Positions 24,264 through 34,505 of a stretch of DNA of 64,000 nucleotides are shown one piece after another. Location: NCBI RefSeq assembly GCF_016008875.1, contig NZ_JADTQG010000006.1, positions 62,001-126,000 of the forward strand, read 5' to 3'. The position numbers and the translations under genes were made by a program. The DNA comes from Ectopseudomonas mendocina (GTDB lineage: Bacteria > Pseudomonadota > Gammaproteobacteria > Pseudomonadales > Pseudomonadaceae). The notes under the pieces were generated by a model, which saw only the letters and a list, made by a program, of their open reading frames with translations, was not told the origin of the DNA and did no database searches. The first letter of the stretch is position 1, and every line of letters begins with the position of its first letter.

Positions 24264-25337
24264 TCAACCCTCCCGGCTTTCGAAGTCGATGCGCGGATCG
24301 ACCAGGGTGTAGGTGATATCACCGATCAGTTTCACGACCAGTCCCAGCAAGGTGAAGATGAACAATGTGCCGAACACCAGCGGATAGTCGCGGTTGATCG
24401 CTGCCTCGAAGCTCATCAGGCCCAGGCCTTCGAGGGAGAAGATCACTTCGATCAGCAGGGAGCCGGTGAAGAAGATGCCGATGAAGGCGGCGGGGAAGCC
24501 GGCGATGATCAGCAGCATGGCGTTGCGGAACACGTGACCGTAGAGCACGCGATGGTTGGTCAGGCCCTTGGCCCGGGCGGTGATCACGTACTGCTTGTTG
24601 ATCTCGTCGAGGAAGCTGTTCTTGGTCAGCAGGGTCAGGGTGGCAAAGTTGCCGATGACCAGGGCGGTGACCGGCAGTACCAGGTGCCACAGGTAGTCGA
24701 GAATCTTGCCGCCGAGGCTGAGCTGCTCGAAGTTGTTCGAGGTCAGCCCGCGCAGGGGGAACCAGTCCCAGTAGCTGCCGCCAGCGAACAGCACGATCAG
24801 CAGAATGGCGAAGAGGAAAGCCGGAATGGCGTAGCCGATGATGATCGCCGAGCTGGTCCAGACGTCGAAGGCGCTGCCGTGGCGGGTGGCCTTGGCGATA
24901 CCCAGGGGGATGGAGACCAGATACATGATCAGCGTACTCCACAGCCCGAGCGAGATCGATACCGGCATCTTCTCGATGATCAGGTCGATGACCTTGGCGT
25001 CGCGAAAGAAACTGGAGCCGAAGTCCAGCTGAGCGTAGTTCTTCAGCATGATCCAGAAGCGTTCCGGCGCCGGCTTGTCGAAGCCGTACATCTTCTCGAT
25101 TTCTTCGATCAGCTTGGGATCGAGGCCCTGCGCGCCGCGATAGTTGGAGCCAGCTACGGAAACCTCGCTGCCGCCCCCCGCAATGCGGCTGGTGGCGCCA
25201 TCGAAGCCTTCGAGTTTGGCGATCATCTGTTCCACCGGGCCGCCGGGCGCGGCCTGAATGATGACGAAGTTGATCACCAGGATGCCGAACAGGGTCGGGA
25301 TGATCAGCAGTAGGCGGCGAATGATGTAGGCCAGCAT
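24264..25337 (-). CDS. yejB: Peptide ABC importer permease YejB/NppB
   Basis: The 357-residue protein starts at ATG 25337 ([20 protein letters not shown]), with the stop of the binding-protein gene two bases upstream. Six helices are expected. The YejB-specific periplasmic segment ([20 protein letters not shown]) and the cytoplasmic EAA loop ([20 protein letters not shown]) are present. It pairs with YejE to form the channel. Confidence 0.93.
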   Translation of the reverse strand: MLAYIIRRLLLIIPTLFGILVINFVIIQAAPGGPVEQMIAKLEGFDGATSRIAGGGSEVSVAGSNYRGAQGLDPKLIEEIEKMYGFDKPAPERFWIMLKNYAQLDFGSSFFRDAKVIDLIIEKMPVSISLGLWSTLIMYLVSIPLGIAKATRHGSAFDVWTSSAIIIGYAIPAFLFAILLIVLFAGGSYWDWFPLRGLTSNNFEQLSLGGKILDYLWHLVLPVTALVIGNFATLTLLTKNSFLDEINKQYVITARAKGLTNHRVLYGHVFRNAMLLIIAGFPAAFIGIFFTGSLLIEVIFSLEGLGLMSFEAAINRDYPLVFGTLFIFTLLGLVVKLIGDITYTLVDPRIDFESREG

Positions 25338-25338
25338 G

Positions 25339-27186
25339 TTATTGCTGCGCCTCTTCGGTCGCCTGTTGCTGAGCTGCGTCTGGCTTATCGAGGTCCGGGC
25401 GCACCCACCAGGTATGCAGGCCAATATCGTAGAGCGGCGTCACTTTCGGATGCTCGAAATGGTTCCAGTAGGCCACGCGCCAGGTCTTGATATGCCAATT
25501 GGGGATCACGTAGTAGCCCCACAGTAGTACGCGATCAAGAGCGCGGGTATGGGCGATCAGATCCTGCCGCGAGTCGGCATTGATCAGCTCTTCGACGATC
25601 TGGTCGATGGCCGGGTCCTTGAGGCCGATGTAGTTGCGGCTGCCAGGGTTGTCGGCGCTGGAGGAGTGCCAGTATTCGCGCTGCTCGTTGCCCGGCGAGT
25701 TGGACTGGCCGAAGCCGCCGACGATCATGTCGAAATCACGCGAGCGTAGGCGGTTGATGTATTGCGAAACGTCGACGCGGCGAATCACCATCTCGATGCC
25801 GAGGTCGGCCAGGTTGCGCTTGAAGGGCAGCAAAACGCGCTCGAACTCGGTCTGCGCCAGCAGGAACTCGAAACTCACCGGCTGGCCATTGGCGTCGAGC
25901 ATGCGATCGCCCTCGATGCGCCAGCCCGCCTGTTGCAGCAGTTGATAGGCGCGGCGCTGCTGTTCGCGGATGATGCCGCTGCCATCGGTGACCGGTACGC
26001 GGAATTCCTCGCTGAACACCTCGGCCGGAATCTTGCCGCGCAGCGGCTCGAGAATCGCCAGTTCGTCTTCACCGGGAAGTCCGCGCGACCCCAGCTCGGA
26101 GTTGTCGAAGTAGCTGCGGGTTCGGAAGTAGGCGCCGTTGAACAGTCGCTTGTTGGCCCATTCGAAGTCGTACAGCAGGCCCAGCGCCTCACGTACGCGG
26201 CGATCCTGAAACTGTGGCCGGCGGGTGTTGAAGATGAAACCCTGCATGCCGGTCGGGTTGCGGTTCTGAATCTCTTCCTTGATCAACTGGCCGTTGGCGA
26301 CTGCCGGGGTGTTGTAGGCGGTGGCCCAGTTCTTCGCGCTGGTTTCCAGCCAATAGTCGAACTGGCCGGCCTTCAGCGCCTCCAGTGCTACGGTGTTGTC
26401 GCGGTAATAGTCGATCTGGATGGTATCGAAGTTGTAGAAGCCGCGGCTTACCGGCAGGTCCTTGGCCCACCAGTCCTTGACCCGCTCGTAGCGGATGCTG
26501 CGACCGGCCTGGACGCGGCCGACCTTGTATGGGCCGCTGCCCAGAGGCGCTTCGAGATTGCTTTTGGCGAAGTCGCGTTCTGCCCACCAGTGTTTGGGCA
26601 GGACCGGGAGCTGGCCAACGATCAGCGGCAACTCGCGATTGCCGGCATGCTTGAACACGAAGCGCACGCTGTGCGGCGATTCCACTTCCACCTGCTCGAC
26701 ATCGGCGTAGTAGCCGCGGTACATCGGCGCGCCTTTTTCCATCAGCGTATCGAAGGTGAACTTGACGTCCTCGGCGGTGATCGGCGTGCCGTCGTGAAAG
26801 CGCGCTTCCTTGCGCAGCAGGAAGCGTACCCAGGCGTTGTCGGGCGCCTTTTCGATCTTCTCTGCGATCAGGCCGTAGGCGGTGAACGGCTCGTCCATGC
26901 TCTGCACGGCCAGGGTGTCGTAGATCAGGCCGATATCGTCGGCGGCAACGCCCTTGCTGATGAACGGGTTGAGGCTGTCGAAGCCGCCGAAGCCCGCCTC
27001 GCGAAAGGTCCCGCCCTTGGGGGCTTCGGGATTGGTGTATTCGAAGTGCGTGAAGTTCTCGGGGTACTTGGGCGGCTCGTCATAAAGCGTGACGGCATGC
27101 TGCGGGGCTGCGAGGGCGAGGCCGGTGAGGCCGAGCAGGATGAGGCTGCTACCGTGGAGCAGGAAACTGCGCAGCGGGTGGATCAT
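25339..27186 (-). CDS. yejA: Peptide ABC importer solute-binding protein, second copy (YejA/NppA2-like)
   Basis: The 615-residue periplasmic protein starts at ATG 27186 ([20 protein letters not shown]), which overlaps the previous stop (ATGA). A signal peptide ends at about ALAAPQHA. The family 5 binding-protein core includes [40 protein letters not shown] and [10 protein letters not shown]. Its length and the [14 protein letters not shown] start are those of YejA rather than OppA. It is paralogous to the upstream gene 27183-29012. Confidence 0.92.
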   Translation of the reverse strand: MIHPLRSFLLHGSSLILLGLTGLALAAPQHAVTLYDEPPKYPENFTHFEYTNPEAPKGGTFREAGFGGFDSLNPFISKGVAADDIGLIYDTLAVQSMDEPFTAYGLIAEKIEKAPDNAWVRFLLRKEARFHDGTPITAEDVKFTFDTLMEKGAPMYRGYYADVEQVEVESPHSVRFVFKHAGNRELPLIVGQLPVLPKHWWAERDFAKSNLEAPLGSGPYKVGRVQAGRSIRYERVKDWWAKDLPVSRGFYNFDTIQIDYYRDNTVALEALKAGQFDYWLETSAKNWATAYNTPAVANGQLIKEEIQNRNPTGMQGFIFNTRRPQFQDRRVREALGLLYDFEWANKRLFNGAYFRTRSYFDNSELGSRGLPGEDELAILEPLRGKIPAEVFSEEFRVPVTDGSGIIREQQRRAYQLLQQAGWRIEGDRMLDANGQPVSFEFLLAQTEFERVLLPFKRNLADLGIEMVIRRVDVSQYINRLRSRDFDMIVGGFGQSNSPGNEQREYWHSSSADNPGSRNYIGLKDPAIDQIVEELINADSRQDLIAHTRALDRVLLWGYYVIPNWHIKTWRVAYWNHFEHPKVTPLYDIGLHTWWVRPDLDKPDAAQQQATEEAQQ

Positions 27187-29012
27187 CGAGCGTTCTCCGT
27201 GGGCTTCAGCCACCAGGTGCGCAGGCCCAGGGTGTAGGGCGGCGTGGTGACGAAGGCGAACCGGTTACGGTACGCCAGGCGGTGGTAATTGATGTACCAG
27301 TTGGGGATGCTGTAGTGCTGCCAGAGCAGCACCCTATCCAGGGCGCGGGTGGCGGCGATCTGTTCGTCGCGGGTCTGTGCCGAGAGCAGCTTGTCGATCA
27401 TCTCGTCGACCACCGGATCCTTGACGCCTGCGTAGTTCTTGCCGCCCTTGAGATTCACCTGGCTGGAGTGGAAGTACAGCGATTGCTCCAGGCCCGGGCT
27501 GAGGGTTTGTGGCAGGGTCAGCAGAATCATGTCGTAGTCGAATTGGTCGAGGCGTTGCTTGTATTGCGCGCGGTCGACGGTACGCAGATTGGCGCGTATG
27601 CCGAGGCTGGCTAGGTTGGCGACGTAAGGCTGGAGAATGCGTTCGAGGCTGGGATTGACCAGCATGATCTCGAACTCCAGGCGTTGGCCACGCGCATTGC
27701 GCAGCTCCTGGCCGGAGGGCTTCCAGCCGGCGTCGGCCAATAGACCGAGGGCGCGGCGCAAGGTTTCCCGGGGAATGCCGCGGCCGTCGGTTACCGGTTG
27801 TGTCGGCGCCTCGGTGAACAGGCGTGCCGGCAGCTTGTCGCGGTGCGGCGAAAGCAGCAGCCATTCGGCGCCCTCGGGCTTGCCGGTGGCCGAGAAGTCG
27901 CTGTTGGGGTAGTAGCTGGCGGCGCGCACGTAAGCGTTGTTGAACAGGGTGCGGTTGGTCCACTCGAAGTCGAACATCAGCCCTAGCGCTTCACGCACGC
28001 GGCGGTCGCTGAACAGGGCGCGGCGCGTGTTCATGAACAGCGCCTGGGTCTGGGTCGGGATCTGGTGCGGTATCTCGGCGCGCACCACCTCACCGCGGGC
28101 AACGGCCGGGAAGCGATAGCCGTTGCTCCAGTTCTTCGCCTGGTTCTCGATGTAGAAGTCGAATTCGCCGGCCTTGAACGCTTCGAAGGCGACATGATTG
28201 TCGCGGTAGAACTCCACTTCGATACGGTCGAAGTTGTACTTGCCGCGATTGACCGGCAGGTCCTTGCCCCACCAGTCCTTGACCCGCTCGAACACCAGAC
28301 GCCGGCCCGGTACCACCTGGACGATGCGATACGGGCCGCTGCCCAGCGGCGCATCGAAGGTGGTGGTCTTGAAGTCGCGGTCTTTCCAGTAGTGCTGCGG
28401 CAGCACCGGCAGTTCACCCAGGCGCAGGATCAGCAGCGGATTGCCGGCGCGCTTGAAGACGAAGCGGATGCGGTGCCGACCGAGGATGTCGACGCGCTTC
28501 ACTTCCTGCAGGTTGGTGCGGTACTGCGGATGGCCATCGTTGCGCAGCAGGCGATAGGAGAAGGCTACATCGTAGGCGGTGATCGGCTTGCCATCGTGAA
28601 AGCGCGCCTCGGGGCGCAGGTTGAACACCACCCAGCTGCGGTCCTCGCTGTACTCGACACTCCCGGCGATCAGGCCATAACTGGAGGCGGGCTCGTCGCC
28701 CGACGGGTCGTAGGCGCCGGTGCCGACCATCAGAGGTTCGTTCAGCTCATTGACGCCGTACTGCAGAAAATGTGCGGTCGAGATCGGGCTGCTGCCCTTG
28801 AGCGTGTAGGGATTGAGCGTATCGAACGTGCCGGACGCCATGATGCGCAACGTGCCACCTTTGGGCGCATCGGGGTTCACCCAGTCGAAATGACTGAAGC
28901 TGGCGGGGTACTTGAGTGTCCCGAACTGGGCGTAGCCGTGGCTCTCGCTGATAGTCGCAGAGGCGGGAAAGCTCAAGGCCAGGCTGAGGAACAGCAGGAG
29001 GAGGGGACGCAT
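27183..29012 (-). CDS. yejA: Peptide ABC importer solute-binding protein, first copy (YejA/NppA1-like)
   Basis: The 609-residue protein has a clear signal peptide (MRPLLLLFLSLALSFPASAT) and the same family 5 layout as its neighbour: [50 protein letters not shown], and a C-terminal DRVLLWQHYSIPNWYINYHR. It is the first gene of a five-gene unit with overlaps or gaps of at most a few bases until fabI. Two binding proteins feeding one permease pair suggests a broadened substrate range. Confidence 0.92.
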   Translation of the reverse strand: MRPLLLLFLSLALSFPASATISESHGYAQFGTLKYPASFSHFDWVNPDAPKGGTLRIMASGTFDTLNPYTLKGSSPISTAHFLQYGVNELNEPLMVGTGAYDPSGDEPASSYGLIAGSVEYSEDRSWVVFNLRPEARFHDGKPITAYDVAFSYRLLRNDGHPQYRTNLQEVKRVDILGRHRIRFVFKRAGNPLLILRLGELPVLPQHYWKDRDFKTTTFDAPLGSGPYRIVQVVPGRRLVFERVKDWWGKDLPVNRGKYNFDRIEVEFYRDNHVAFEAFKAGEFDFYIENQAKNWSNGYRFPAVARGEVVRAEIPHQIPTQTQALFMNTRRALFSDRRVREALGLMFDFEWTNRTLFNNAYVRAASYYPNSDFSATGKPEGAEWLLLSPHRDKLPARLFTEAPTQPVTDGRGIPRETLRRALGLLADAGWKPSGQELRNARGQRLEFEIMLVNPSLERILQPYVANLASLGIRANLRTVDRAQYKQRLDQFDYDMILLTLPQTLSPGLEQSLYFHSSQVNLKGGKNYAGVKDPVVDEMIDKLLSAQTRDEQIAATRALDRVLLWQHYSIPNWYINYHRLAYRNRFAFVTTPPYTLGLRTWWLKPTENAR

Positions 29013-29159
29013 CGGGCGTGAGATCCGATCCTTGGCGGCGTTTGGGCTTCTGGGGCCGTACAGTAACAGCTTGTCTGGGCAGGAAAAAGAGCGCCGTGGC
29101 GGGTGAGCAGTAGCGGCACTTTGGCATACACTTCACGGACACGCCATGAGGGTACGAAA

Positions 29160-30602
29160 TTGTCGGAACGAAGCCATGGTTTGCAGTCATGGATCGATCG
29201 CCTGAACCAAGCAGAACTGCCCGCACTGGCTGCCGTGGTGCAGGATCTGCAACGCCTCGCGCAGCAGGATTCTGCCTCGGTGCAGCAATTGGCCGAGGTG
29301 TTGCTGCGTGATGCGGCGCTGACCAGCAAGGTGCTGCGGGTCGGCAACAGCGTCTACTACAACCCGTCCCAGGAAACCATCAAGACCATCTCACGGGCCA
29401 TCGTGCTGATCGGCTTCGACAACGTGCGCCTGATCGGCTTGTCGGTGAGCCTGATCGACGGCTTGCTCACCCGCGCCCCGCGCGAGCAACTGCAGGAGTT
29501 GCTCGCACGCTCCTTTCACGCCGCCGTGCAGGCGCGCAACATTGCCGGCTACGTGCTCTCCAAGCATGCCGAGGAGGTGTTCATCGCCGCCTTGCTCCAT
29601 CATCTGGGCGAGCTGGCATTCTGGGGCTGTGGCGGCGAGCAGGCGGACGAGCTGGCCGCAGCCCTGGCGCAGCCCGGAGTCGAGGTCGAGGAAGTGGTGC
29701 GCGAGGTGCTCGGCACCAGCTTCCGGCAGCTCACCCAGGGGCTGGTGAAAAGCTGGAGCTTGGGTGAGACGGTCAGCCTCGCCCATGCCGGCGCCAACCA
29801 GCACGACCCGGCGGCGTACGCTGTGCAGCTGGGCGTGCGTATCAGCGAGGCCGCGCTGCAGGGCTGGGAGTCGCCGGAGATGGAGGCGGTGCTGGCGAAG
29901 ATGGCCGCATTCGTCGACCTCAGCGCCGAGGACGCCCTGCAGCAGGTGCTGGCCAGCGCCGAGGAAGCGGTCAAGGTGGCCTCGACCTTTGGCGCCAGCA
30001 AGCTGTGCCGGCTTATTCCCAATACCGATCCCGAGCAGATCCGCCTGCAGCAGGAAGAACGCAAGGCGCGTCTGCTGCAACCCGACCTGCTGGTGATGCA
30101 GCAGGCATTGCAGGACCTGGGCCTGATGATCAGCGCCCGGGCCGATGTCGGCCTGGTGCTCGATACCCTGCTCAAGGGCTTACACCGTGGCGCTGGCCTG
30201 GAGCGGGTGATGCTCACGGTGCTGGCCGAAGGGCAAAGTCGCTTTCGCGCCAAGCGCGTGATTGGCGACAAGAGCGAGCAATGGCTGCAGGATTTCGTGC
30301 TGCCGGCCGAGCAGGCAGAGCAGCCGCATATCTTCAGTTATGCGCTGCGCCATCGTGAAGCGATCTGGATGGGGGTGCCTGCCAGCTACAACCTCGCCGA
30401 GCTGGTGACCCAGCCTATTCGGCGCAGCCTGGGCAATGGCATGTTCTTCATCGCCCCGATCATCGCCGGCACGCGCGAGATCGGCGTGCTTTACGCCGAC
30501 AGTCGGCTTTCCGGGCGAGCGCTACGACACGAGCAGTTCGTCGCCTTTCAGCGCTTCACCCAGTTGACGGGGCGCTGCCTGGAGGCCATCAGCAAGCGCT
30601 GA
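29160..30602 (+). CDS. HDOD-domain signalling protein with C-terminal GAF-like domain
   Basis: The start is taken as TTG 29160 (MSERSHGLQSWIDRLNQAEL), with GAGGGT eight bases upstream, giving 480 residues; an in-frame codon at 29103 lacks a site. The HDOD domain (about residues 15-210) has LLRDAALTSKVLRVGNSVYY, AIVLIGFDNVRLIGLSVSLI and FIAALLHHLGELAFW. A GAF-like module (about 320-475) includes ISARADVGLVLDTLLKGLHR and FFIAPIIAGTREIGVLYADS. HDOD proteins act in signalling without known catalysis. It is convergent with mltD with no gap between stop codons. Confidence 0.85.
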   Translation: MSERSHGLQSWIDRLNQAELPALAAVVQDLQRLAQQDSASVQQLAEVLLRDAALTSKVLRVGNSVYYNPSQETIKTISRAIVLIGFDNVRLIGLSVSLIDGLLTRAPREQLQELLARSFHAAVQARNIAGYVLSKHAEEVFIAALLHHLGELAFWGCGGEQADELAAALAQPGVEVEEVVREVLGTSFRQLTQGLVKSWSLGETVSLAHAGANQHDPAAYAVQLGVRISEAALQGWESPEMEAVLAKMAAFVDLSAEDALQQVLASAEEAVKVASTFGASKLCRLIPNTDPEQIRLQQEERKARLLQPDLLVMQQALQDLGLMISARADVGLVLDTLLKGLHRGAGLERVMLTVLAEGQSRFRAKRVIGDKSEQWLQDFVLPAEQAEQPHIFSYALRHREAIWMGVPASYNLAELVTQPIRRSLGNGMFFIAPIIAGTREIGVLYADSRLSGRALRHEQFVAFQRFTQLTGRCLEAISKR

Positions 30603-32171
30603 TCAGGGCAGATAGAGGGTCAGCATCTGCCCGGGACGCAGCGTGTTGCTGCGCGGGTTCCAGGCCTGCAGGCGTTTGAGATCGATCTTGAAACGCTTGG
30701 CGATCACGTACAGCGAATCGCCACTCTGCACGCGATAGTAGGTGGCCTTGTCCCGCGAGCTGGTGCTGCTGCGCGTTGTGGCGGCCACCTGAGGGGCGCT
30801 GGCCGCCAGGGTGAGCACCTGACCGACTTTCAGCTGATTGCCTTGCAGCTTGTTCCAGCGCTTGAGGTCGTGCACGGCCACCTGATTGCTGCGCGCGATC
30901 TGCCACAGGTTGTCGCCATTCTTCACCCGATAGGTGCGGCTGGCAGCGCTTTGCGCAACGTTGCGCTGCTGGTACAGCGGCTCGTTCTGCATACTGCCGG
31001 GCTTGGCGGGAATGGTCAGCACCTGGCCGATTCTCAGGTTGTTGCTGCTCAGACGGTTGACGTCCTTGATTATTTTCACCGACAGGTGATGACGGTTGGC
31101 GATGGCGTGCAGGCTGTCGCCGGAACGCACGCTGTAGCTCTGCCAGTCGACCAGTTCCTGCGGCTTCATCAGAGCCAGGTTGGCGCTGAGCAGCTCGGCT
31201 TTATCGGTCGGTACCAGCAGGTGCTGCGGGCCGTCGAGGGTGATGCCGCGCTTGTAGGCGGGGTTGAGCTGCAGCAGTTGCTGCTCGTCCAGGTCAGCCA
31301 GTTTGGCGACGCGGGCCAGATCCATGTGTTGCTTGATGGCGATCTGTTCGAAGTAGGGCTCGTTGGCGATCGGTGACAGACTCACGCCGAAGGCTTCGGG
31401 CGTCAGGATCACCTGCGACAGCGCCAGTAGCTTGGGCACATAGTCCTCGGTTTCCTTGGGCAGCGACAGGTTCCAGTAGTCGCTGGGCAGGCCGAGCTTC
31501 TCGTTGCGCTCGATCGCGCGGCTGACACGACCTTCGCCGGCATTGTAGGCCGCCAGGGCGAGCAGCCAGTCGCCATTGAACATTTCGTGCAGGCGGCTCA
31601 GGTAGTTGAGTGCGGCTTCGGTCGAGGCGGTGACATCACGGCGGCCGTCGTACCAATTGGTCTGACGCAGGTTGAAGTGCCGGCCGGTGGACGGAATGAA
31701 TTGCCAGAGGCCGACGGCGTGGGCCGAGGAGTAGGCCTGTGGGTCGTAGGCGCTTTCGATCACTGGCAGCAGCGCCAGCTCCATCGGCATGTCGCGTTCG
31801 GCCAGGCGCTCGACAATGTAGTGAATATAAGGCGCGCTGCGCTCGCTGACGGTGTCGACGTGCTTCGGGTTGCTGGCGTACCACAGGCGCACGCGTTCGA
31901 TACGCGGGTTGATGCCGATTTCATCCTGCAGCTTGAAACCGTCGCGCACCCGATCCCAAATGTCGCTGTATTCGTGCGGTTTGACTTCGCTGTCGAGCCA
32001 CTCGGGCTCAGGCTGCAAGCCCACGGCCCGGGAGGTGTCGGTAGAGCGATCCGGCGAGTCGCTGGGTAGGCTCTGACAGCCGGCCAGGATCAGGCTGCAC
32101 ATCACCGCGAGCGCTCGAGCGCTTCGCACCAATGCCTTTATTTTCAATGGTTTAGGTGATGATGCAGGCAT
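30603..32171 (-). CDS. mltD: Membrane-bound lytic murein transglycosylase D
   Basis: The 522-residue lipoprotein has lipobox LILAGC (Cys32). The family 1D transglycosylase domain has catalytic Glu139 in LLPVIESAYDPQAYSSAHAV, then GLWQFIPSTGRHFNL and ALAAYNAGEGRVSRAI. Three LysM repeats follow near 340, 410 and 475 (YSVRSGDSLHAIANRH, YRVKNGDNLWQIARSN, YRVQSGDSLYVIAKRF). It cleaves glycan strands to 1,6-anhydro-muropeptides at the outer membrane inner face. gloB lies upstream on the same strand with a 169-base gap. Confidence 0.96.
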   Translation of the reverse strand: MPASSPKPLKIKALVRSARALAVMCSLILAGCQSLPSDSPDRSTDTSRAVGLQPEPEWLDSEVKPHEYSDIWDRVRDGFKLQDEIGINPRIERVRLWYASNPKHVDTVSERSAPYIHYIVERLAERDMPMELALLPVIESAYDPQAYSSAHAVGLWQFIPSTGRHFNLRQTNWYDGRRDVTASTEAALNYLSRLHEMFNGDWLLALAAYNAGEGRVSRAIERNEKLGLPSDYWNLSLPKETEDYVPKLLALSQVILTPEAFGVSLSPIANEPYFEQIAIKQHMDLARVAKLADLDEQQLLQLNPAYKRGITLDGPQHLLVPTDKAELLSANLALMKPQELVDWQSYSVRSGDSLHAIANRHHLSVKIIKDVNRLSSNNLRIGQVLTIPAKPGSMQNEPLYQQRNVAQSAASRTYRVKNGDNLWQIARSNQVAVHDLKRWNKLQGNQLKVGQVLTLAASAPQVAATTRSSTSSRDKATYYRVQSGDSLYVIAKRFKIDLKRLQAWNPRSNTLRPGQMLTLYLP

Positions 32172-32340
32172 TGGGCGAGGGGGCTGTCCCGGCGAAAAGG
32201 TCGGGCGATTCTAGGAACCGAAGCGGGGGTGGTCAAGTTTTCGCCAGCCTTTTGTGACCTGCATTCAGGTTGGCACGGCGATGCCGCGAGCGATGTTCGA
32301 AAAGTGAGCCAGCGACATCATCGCCGGGTCTTAGCAGGGA

Positions 32341-33114
32341 TCAGAAGCTGTCTTTCCAGGCGCGCAGACAGGCGAATACGGCGCTCGGCTCGCTCGATTG
32401 TCCGCTCTCGCGTCCTTTTGCCGCAGCGATGATCGAAGGCTCGCGGGTGCGCAGGAAGGGGTTGGTCGCCAGCTCCAGTTCGATGTTCGATGGCAGGCTG
32501 ATACGGCCTTCTTCACGCCAGCGAGTCACTTCGGCCAGGCGTTCGCTCAGGCGCGTATTGTCCGGCTCGACTGCATGGGCGAAGCGCAGGTTGCTCAGGG
32601 TGTATTCATGGGTGCAATACACCTGGGTGTTGGCGGGCAGGGTAGCGAGGCGGCTCAGTGACTGGTGCATTTGCTGCGGCGTGCCTTCGAACAGGCGACC
32701 GCAACCGCCAGCGAACAGCGTGTCGCCGCAGAACAGCAAATTCTGCTGCGCCTGGTAGTAGGCAATGTGGCCGAGAGTGTGGCCCGGCACGGCCATGACC
32801 TGGAAGCGCAGGCCGAGCACCTCGATCTCATCGTTGTCGCTCAGGTCGAGGTCGCGAGCCGGGATCTTCTCCGCGGCCGGGCCGGCGACACGTGCGCTGG
32901 TGGCGTTCTTCAGCGTCTCGACGCCGCCGACATGATCGAAGTGATGATGGGTGATCAGGATATCGCTGAGCTGCCAATCCGGATGAGCCTGCAGCCATGC
33001 CTGTACCGGCGCGGCATCACCGGGATCGACCACGGCGCAGCGCCTGGTGTCGGCATCCTGCAGCAGCCAGATATAGTTGTCGTTGAAGGCGGGCAGCGCG
33101 TCGATCTGAATCAT
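32341..33114 (-). CDS. gloB: Hydroxyacylglutathione hydrolase (glyoxalase II)
   Basis: The 257-residue metallo-beta-lactamase-fold enzyme hydrolyses S-lactoylglutathione to lactate and glutathione. The dinuclear metal site THHHFDH is at residues 55-61, with [30 protein letters not shown] and [10 protein letters not shown] completing the ligand set. The C-terminal glutathione-binding region LATNPFLRT is present. It is divergent from the methyltransferase-like gene. Confidence 0.97.
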   Translation of the reverse strand: MIQIDALPAFNDNYIWLLQDADTRRCAVVDPGDAAPVQAWLQAHPDWQLSDILITHHHFDHVGGVETLKNATSARVAGPAAEKIPARDLDLSDNDEIEVLGLRFQVMAVPGHTLGHIAYYQAQQNLLFCGDTLFAGGCGRLFEGTPQQMHQSLSRLATLPANTQVYCTHEYTLSNLRFAHAVEPDNTRLSERLAEVTRWREEGRISLPSNIELELATNPFLRTREPSIIAAAKGRESGQSSEPSAVFACLRAWKDSF

Positions 33115-33186
33115 TGCGGGTCGCTAAGCTGGTGATAAAGGTGCATCTTAGACACGACATGCAGAACCTGTCATGCGGAGGCAGCG

Positions 33187-33945
33187 ATGACTGATCAGGC
33201 ATTCGCCCAGGCCGACCCGGAGTGGCTCAAGCTCATCGGCGAGGCGCGCGACTGGCTTGCCGGCCCACTCGGGCAACTGTTACTCGAAGAAGAACGGCGC
33301 TTGCTGGAGCAAGAGCTGGCACGTTTCTTCGGCGGGTATCTGGTGAGTTACGGGCCCGGCGCCGAAGGCCCGCCCGAGGCCGGGCAGATTCAGCACAACG
33401 TGCGCCTCGGCGCACCGATGCCCGGGGTGCAGATCGTCTGCGAGGAACAATCCTGGCCCTTGGGCGAGCACGCTGCCGATGTGGTGGTGCTGCAGCACGG
33501 CCTCGATTTCAGCCTGTCGCCGCATGGGCTGTTGCGTGAAGCGGCCCGCAGCGTCAGACCTGGCGGGCATCTGTTGATTCTGGGCATCCATCCCTGGAGT
33601 ACCTGGGGCGTGCGCAGGCTGTTCGCTCAGGACGGCTTGGCCAGGGCGCGTTGCATCGCGCCGAGCCGCGTCGGTGACTGGTTGAGCTTGCTGGGTTTCG
33701 CGTTGGAGAAACGCCGCTTCGGGTGCTATCGTCCGCCGCTCGCTTCGCTGGCCTGGCAAATGCGCCTGCGGCGAATGGAGGGTTGGGGTGACGCCTGGCA
33801 GTTGCCGGGTGCCGGTTTCTACCTGTTGGTGGCGCGCAAACTCGTGGTCGGCTTGCGCCCCTTGCGGCAATCGCGCCGCGAGCCGATGGGCAAGTTGCTG
33901 CCAATGCCAGTGGCCAAGGTCAGCCGGCGTGACGTCGACAACTGA
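33187..33945 (+). CDS. Class I SAM-methyltransferase-fold protein (PA1814-like)
   Basis: The 252-residue protein starts at ATG 33187 after GGAGGCAGCG. The methyltransferase core is recognisable late in the fold: DVVVLQHGLDFSLSPHGLLR, AARSVRPGGHLLILGIHPWS. The canonical glycine-rich SAM loop is not clear, as the corresponding region is short and Pro-rich. The position between gloB and rnhA matches the P. aeruginosa order. Substrate unknown. Confidence 0.7.
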   Translation: MTDQAFAQADPEWLKLIGEARDWLAGPLGQLLLEEERRLLEQELARFFGGYLVSYGPGAEGPPEAGQIQHNVRLGAPMPGVQIVCEEQSWPLGEHAADVVVLQHGLDFSLSPHGLLREAARSVRPGGHLLILGIHPWSTWGVRRLFAQDGLARARCIAPSRVGDWLSLLGFALEKRRFGCYRPPLASLAWQMRLRRMEGWGDAWQLPGAGFYLLVARKLVVGLRPLRQSRREPMGKLLPMPVAKVSRRDVDN

Positions 33946-33988
33946 AGGCCATGCCCCCGGCCCGTCAATTCTGTAACAGAGCGTATGA

Positions 33989-34441
33989 ATGTCCGAAACC
34001 GATGAAGTGGTGATCTACACCGACGGCGCCTGCAAGGGCAACCCTGGCCCCGGAGGCTGGGGGGCGTTGCTGGTCTATAAAGGTGTGGAAAAGGAATTGT
34101 GGGGCGGCGACCCGAGCACTACCAACAACCGCATGGAACTGATGGCGGCGATTGCCGGCCTGATCGCACTGACGCGGCCCTGCTCGGTCAAGCTGGTGAC
34201 CGACTCGCAGTACGTGATGAAGGGCATCCAGGAATGGTTGCCGAACTGGAAGAAGCGCGGCTGGAAGACCGCCGCCAAAGAGCCGGTGAAAAATGCCGAC
34301 CTCTGGCAGAAGCTGGACGAGGAAGTGAATCGTCATCAGGTGAGCTGGCAGTGGGTGCGCGGCCATACCGGCCACCCCGGCAACGAGCGGGCGGACCAGT
34401 TGGCCAATCGCGGGGTCGACGAGGTGCGTTCGGCGCGCTGA
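33989..34441 (+). CDS. rnhA: Ribonuclease HI
   Basis: The 150-residue enzyme has all four catalytic acids: Asp12 ([16 protein letters not shown]), Glu50 (NNRMELMAA), Asp72 (VTDSQYV) and Asp136 (NERADQLAN), plus His126 in the flexible loop RGHTGHPGN. It removes RNA from RNA-DNA hybrids such as Okazaki primers and R-loops. It precedes dnaQ by 64 bases, the conserved rnhA-dnaQ pairing. Confidence 0.98.
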   Translation: MSETDEVVIYTDGACKGNPGPGGWGALLVYKGVEKELWGGDPSTTNNRMELMAAIAGLIALTRPCSVKLVTDSQYVMKGIQEWLPNWKKRGWKTAAKEPVKNADLWQKLDEEVNRHQVSWQWVRGHTGHPGNERADQLANRGVDEVRSAR

Positions 34442-34505
34442 GCCACATGAGTTAATATGCCGCGCTTGAATGTGCGACAACCCGAATAGATGAGAGAGGC
34501 AAGGC

